The notes beneath the pieces were generated by a model. That model was given only the letters and a program-made list of their open reading frames with translations, ran no database searches and had not been told where the DNA came from. The position numbers and the translations under genes were made by a program. Positions 32,076 to 35,772 of a stretch of 35,772 nucleotides of DNA are shown here, piece after piece. How positions within the stretch are numbered: the first letter of the stretch is position 1; each line of letters opens with the position of its first letter. Source of the DNA: Vampirovibrio sp. (GTDB taxonomy: Bacteria > Cyanobacteriota > Vampirovibrionia > Vampirovibrionales > Vampirovibrionaceae); the NCBI GenBank assembly GCA_019634025.1, contig JAHQWC010000062.1:1-35772 (forward strand). Reading direction: 5' to 3'.

Positions 32076-35000
32076 TTAACTCACCTTTTCAAAATAGTTC
32101 TTTGCAGAGCCGTCACGCACAGCTTTTATCAACGTATCCAGCTGTTCGTTAGTAATAATGTTAAAGGTGTCTTCTTGGTGCACAACATCGGCATTGGCTC
32201 GGCCATAATTCGGGTTGTTTTGGTTTTCTTGCAACCAGGCCACCAGATAACCAATGCGAACAAACTCTCGACCGTTTTTGCCATCCAAAGATTTATCGTT
32301 GTATTCGTATCCCAGTAAGTAATCTCTTTCAATGCTGTCCAAGGCTTCCTTTATTTCCGGGTGATCTTTATACATGTTCAGGGCGATGCGGGACAACGTA
32401 GAAGGATCCTGCTTAGGACGCTCTTGAACGCCTATATCAGCATCTTCGTACTCATCTGACGAATCGTAATAGTCTACCGCATAGGTCTGGCGGTCCACCG
32501 GTGTTCTTCTCAAGCGCTCCCACAACTGTTCTCTTAACGCCTTGGCCTCTCCAAGTGACTCATATGATTCATCCACAATCAACTGCCATTGAGCCCGCAA
32601 CTCTTGAAGCTGCTGCTTTTCTGACCCGGATAATTCACCAGCCTGTTCTTTTTCCTCAAGAGAGTCAATATGAATTCTCACTGCATATGATGCATTACTT
32701 TCACCCATCCAATTATCCCGTTTTGAATCAGCTTCCCACCATTTCGTATAGGCAACCGAAAGTTGATCTTGGATAGCTTCTTCTTGTTCAACGCTTAATT
32801 GCCCGCTTGCAGAGGTTTGTGCCATTGCAGCCTCTGCTAAATTCAAAGCACTATTGACTGCTTCGGTTTCAGAAGCCATCTCATTCTGGAGGCGTTCCAT
32901 ATCAAACCGACCTAATACACTTTGTAATTCTTCAAGCTGCACTTCAGAAGGGCTATCAGATAACGCTCTTGCAGTACCCACCAAGAGATTAAGTTTACTA
33001 TCAAGTTTTTGCTTCGTATCCAGGGCATTTTCATCCCTTAAAATCTGTTCAATAATGTAATCGTCCAATCTTACGTCAGTGTCGGTTTCTAAATGATTGA
33101 ACCCAACATAAGGAATGTGTTTATTATGTGTACGCTCATCGTTATAGGTAGCATACGTAGAGTCATCAAGACTGTAGCCAGACACTTGGTGCTGTTGCAT
33201 CGCGTCATCAATTTTTGCTTTCACCCATTTGCTGACTTGTATTGAAACCGACTTATCTAGCTCGTTTAATGCTTCCAGATACTCGTCGGACGCTTTGATG
33301 GGATCCTCATTGTCAGGATCAATTTTTTCCCACTGTGCTGCAATTATATCGGACGCTTGAATGAGGCCTTCTCTGGAATTTAAATCTAATTGATCAATTT
33401 CTGCTTTAAATTGTTGAAAATCATCCAGATTCAAGGCATTTGGGTCAATTGGCTGTAGCATTGCCGGTGCAGCTTCATTGTTGACCTGCAATGCGTCTAT
33501 GCGCCTAAACACATTTTGATAGCGAACATCAAAATCATCAAGAAATCCTAAGGTCGACCCCGACATATGATGTAGCCGCTCCGTCAGCTTCTGATAAGCA
33601 TCGGCGCCTTGCGCACCTTGCTCTTCAAGTGCTCTAATTCTATTCTGAACTTCCGTTTTCTGATGCTCGTTATAGATTCTGTTGCGAACATCTGCCGCTT
33701 CTTCAGCATAGGTTTCTGTTGCGGTTAATTGCGCAAATAAACTATCTTTTTGCTCTTGCGTGATTGGTTCACCGCTGGCTTCAATTTGGCTCAAACTGGT
33801 TTCTAATTGGATAAATTCTGCATTTGCCTGATCCCTGTAAGGGGCCATTGCACTATTAATCTCATCCGTCAGTCCTTCCAAGGTATCCAGCATACCTTCC
33901 AGCTCAGCCACTTCGGCATCAACAGGCGTTGCATCTGGTTTTGTCACTTGAGCTTGTAAATCAGCGGCTTTGGCCTGAAGGGCTGCCATTCTTGCCCGAA
34001 GGTCGGCATCCTGTTGAGTAATCTTGGCCAGTTGCTGTTGCAAAGTCTCATCCGCTCTTTCGGCATCACTTAGTTTTGCCATCTCCTCATCAATTTGTTT
34101 CAGGTATCTTTCAGAAGGCCCTTGAATCCGAGCAGCCATTTGATGCAGATAATTCCCTTCCAAATCCGACAGCCGTTGTTTTTGTTCAGCTGTAATGGTA
34201 TTGCCATGCACCGCCGCTTCCAAGGTGTTCAATTCTTCTTTAAATTTGGTGACACTACTTGCACTACCCCTGTGTGGGCCGTTGGCTCCACGCAATGAAG
34301 CCAAAGAAGCAAATACTGCTTCATAGTCCGCACTGGGTTCAACAGCATTGGGGTAAAGCTCTTTATACTTTCCCTGAGCTAATGTCATCAGATCTGCTTC
34401 GGAGGTTTGATCCACTGTCTCTAAAAATTTGTCCAACTCCGCCTGGGTAATAACGTCATCACCACCGGCAGCAACTTTAAAGAAGGTTTCATCTTCCCGA
34501 GGACTATCAAAGTATTCGTTGCTTGGGGTATGAACGGCGTCAAAAGTATTCCAAAGCTTCTCTCTACGATCATCGTTACCCAATGCATCCCACAGGTCGC
34601 GTCTCACTTCAGCATAATCGGCCTCTACAGGGTCGCGGGTAATGACCGGGGGGGTGTTATCCGGTAACTCAGCCGCTGCAAGGGGCTTAATACCCAACAG
34701 TTCTTTCAACCAATCCAAAGCCCCCGATTTTTCAAGCTCTGCCGGATCAGCGTTCATAATGTCGTCCAATTGCCGACGGCTTAAAGGCAATGTTTCACCA
34801 CCTTTTAACGTAACCGTCGCACCGCTGGGTGCATCTCTGTCTGTGACACCCCCAATATCAAAACTATAGTCATCAGCCATAATTTTTATTCCAGCCACCT
34901 GATCCGCGATGTCCTGATGACTTTGCAACGCCAGTTCTAATTTTTGCACCGCAACCTGACTGTATGTTTTTTCAAATCTATCTTTCAGGTTATTAAGCGT

Positions 35001-35772
35001 CGCACTATATCCGTTTGTAGAGGATTTATCACCAACCTGACTGTGGACTTCGCTTAGAAGTTCTTCCATGTTGGGGATCAACGACCGGAATTTCTCGCCA
35101 TCGGGGTCCTGTGCCGGATTGTAACTGGCTAATTCTTCTTTGAATTCCACGAAGGGCGGATACGTTGTATCTAGAGGGCGATCTTCATGACCCCACTCGG
35201 CAACATGTTCCGAATCACCGGCTTCTCCAGCTTCTGCCAACTTATTCTGCAGGGTTGCCAATTCTGTTGCTATTCCCTGCAAATCAGCTCCTTGGGCAGA
35301 GAGTTTCTGTAGTTCATCATTCAGTGGTGCTGCATTGTGATGGGCTCGGACTGCTCGTTGCGCATAACCAGGGAGTGCCTCAATATCTGTTAATACTTGG
35401 ACTGTTTCTGCCTGGTTTTCTTGAAATGCGACCAATTGTTCATTCAATTGTTCTGCCGCCTCGTCCAGCCTGGACTGGAAGTCTTGTCTCGCGTCTGCCG
35501 GCAAAGTATCTCCAGCCTGGCTTAAATCATCTCGGACCGATTGTAGGCTTTGGCCAATGGTATCCAGAGCCGCCTGGCTGTTTGCGTTGGTTGACTGGAG
35601 TTCCGGAAGGAGCCGGTCAATGTTTGCTTTGATATCAGCCATTTTAGTAGGGACGTCCCTACTGGAGGGCGGTTCAGTTTCAAGGTTAGAAGGCTCCAGA
35701 CCCAAAAATGCGTGCATGTTTTCCGAGGTATCCAGCAAGTCGGGATTTCTCAGGATGTTGACAGCATCTTCA
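32076..35772 (-). CDS. Giant helical repeat protein, N-terminus beyond the right edge
   Basis: The frame is open from the stop at 32076 to the window edge (1232 codons visible). It reads EDAVNILRNPDLLDTSENMH at the edge, so the TTG at 35738 is probably not the start and the gene continues. The visible protein is acidic, Gln/Glu/Ala/Leu-rich and almost entirely helical, with many coiled-coil stretches. A unit of the form G-x-[IL]-[TS]-x-[ES]-[QE]-[KE] opening a helical hairpin recurs: HGNTITAEQKQRL (about 34200), SGEPITQEQKDSL (about 33775), SGQLSVEQEEAI (about 32810) and AGELSGSEKQQL (about 32640). GGDDVITQAELDKFL (about 34470) looks like a partial EF-hand. One short hydrophobic patch (LKELLGIKPLAAAEL) is not a clear membrane helix. 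No cysteines, signal or enzyme motif are evident. It could be a structural, surface or effector protein; the family is unknown. Confidence 0.85.
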   Translation of the reverse strand, partial: EDAVNILRNPDLLDTSENMHAFLGLEPSNLETEPPSSRDVPTKMADIKANIDRLLPELQSTNANSQAALDTIGQSLQSVRDDLSQAGDTLPADARQDFQSRLDEAAEQLNEQLVAFQENQAETVQVLTDIEALPGYAQRAVRAHHNAAPLNDELQKLSAQGADLQGIATELATLQNKLAEAGEAGDSEHVAEWGHEDRPLDTTYPPFVEFKEELASYNPAQDPDGEKFRSLIPNMEELLSEVHSQVGDKSSTNGYSATLNNLKDRFEKTYSQVAVQKLELALQSHQDIADQVAGIKIMADDYSFDIGGVTDRDAPSGATVTLKGGETLPLSRRQLDDIMNADPAELEKSGALDWLKELLGIKPLAAAELPDNTPPVITRDPVEADYAEVRRDLWDALGNDDRREKLWNTFDAVHTPSNEYFDSPREDETFFKVAAGGDDVITQAELDKFLETVDQTSEADLMTLAQGKYKELYPNAVEPSADYEAVFASLASLRGANGPHRGSASSVTKFKEELNTLEAAVHGNTITAEQKQRLSDLEGNYLHQMAARIQGPSERYLKQIDEEMAKLSDAERADETLQQQLAKITQQDADLRARMAALQAKAADLQAQVTKPDATPVDAEVAELEGMLDTLEGLTDEINSAMAPYRDQANAEFIQLETSLSQIEASGEPITQEQKDSLFAQLTATETYAEEAADVRNRIYNEHQKTEVQNRIRALEEQGAQGADAYQKLTERLHHMSGSTLGFLDDFDVRYQNVFRRIDALQVNNEAAPAMLQPIDPNALNLDDFQQFKAEIDQLDLNSREGLIQASDIIAAQWEKIDPDNEDPIKASDEYLEALNELDKSVSIQVSKWVKAKIDDAMQQHQVSGYSLDDSTYATYNDERTHNKHIPYVGFNHLETDTDVRLDDYIIEQILRDENALDTKQKLDSKLNLLVGTARALSDSPSEVQLEELQSVLGRFDMERLQNEMASETEAVNSALNLAEAAMAQTSASGQLSVEQEEAIQDQLSVAYTKWWEADSKRDNWMGESNASYAVRIHIDSLEEKEQAGELSGSEKQQLQELRAQWQLIVDESYESLGEAKALREQLWERLRRTPVDRQTYAVDYYDSSDEYEDADIGVQERPKQDPSTLSRIALNMYKDHPEIKEALDSIERDYLLGYEYNDKSLDGKNGREFVRIGYLVAWLQENQNNPNYGRANADVVHQEDTFNIITNEQLDTLIKAVRDGSAKNYFEKVS

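Noticed and set aside
35165-35632. Plus-strand open frame of 155 codons
   Set aside because: Antisense shadow of the giant helical protein; no ribosome site or family similarity.

Overview
The window (about 50% GC, dense coding, few mobile sequences) looks like a chromosomal segment of a diderm bacterium with an elaborate envelope. The mix of genes (RNase HIII, two GH57 glycogen-type enzymes, a DUF2993 protein, a Tic20-like membrane protein, type-A RNase P RNA, lineage-type coiled-coil small proteins, an NtcA/CRP-like palindrome) suggests a non-photosynthetic relative of Cyanobacteria such as Vampirovibrionia/Melainabacteria. That placement is inference from protein style, not a phylogeny.

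Region by region. 1-2188 (minus): a 5' fragment of a proteasome-like Ntn hydrolase, RNase HIII, and two small helical proteins of unknown function. 2189-2466: a divergent intergenic region with a perfect CRP/NtcA-type palindrome. 2467-5169 (plus): gatA, a methylenetetrahydrofolate reductase, and a cysteine-rich DUF5522 protein. 5187-6825 (minus): an exported protein and an M23 endopeptidase, divergent from obg (6997-8313). 8595-11565 (plus): an apparently complete metal-binding RiPP locus of the bufferin/Hvf type: exported Cys-His-Asp repeat precursor, internal terminator, DUF692/MNIO maturase, DUF2063 partner, then a YceI protein. 11671-15904 (minus): a large cellulose-synthase-like glycosyltransferase with three C-terminal PilZ-like domains, a Tic20-like protein and a small unknown protein. 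16012-24269 (plus): lytic transglycosylase, GH57 branching enzyme, GH57 glucanotransferase, DUF2993 protein and queA. 24449-26614: a Wzc-like chain-length protein whose kinase domain has lost its Walker A motif. 26712-27074: rnpB. 27230-28801: SulP anion transporter. 28832-30074 (minus): panD and an unknown exported protein. 30243-30971 (plus): exported M48 metalloprotease behind an unusually structured promoter. 31208-35772 (minus): an unknown 200-residue protein and a giant helical repeat protein running off the right edge.

How the parts fit. Housekeeping genes (gatA, obg, queA, rnpB, panD, rnhC) are interleaved with envelope functions: M23 and Slt remodel peptidoglycan, the BcsA-like and Wzc-like proteins make or export polysaccharide, and M48 probably serves envelope quality control. 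The two GH57 enzymes build and rearrange alpha-glucan. The RiPP locus is the most distinctive system: its precursor has three repeats centred on HKCGK-x-x-CG and probably binds copper or another soft metal after thiol-based modification by the MNIO enzyme. No tRNA, rRNA, CRISPR array, intact insertion sequence or prophage was found.
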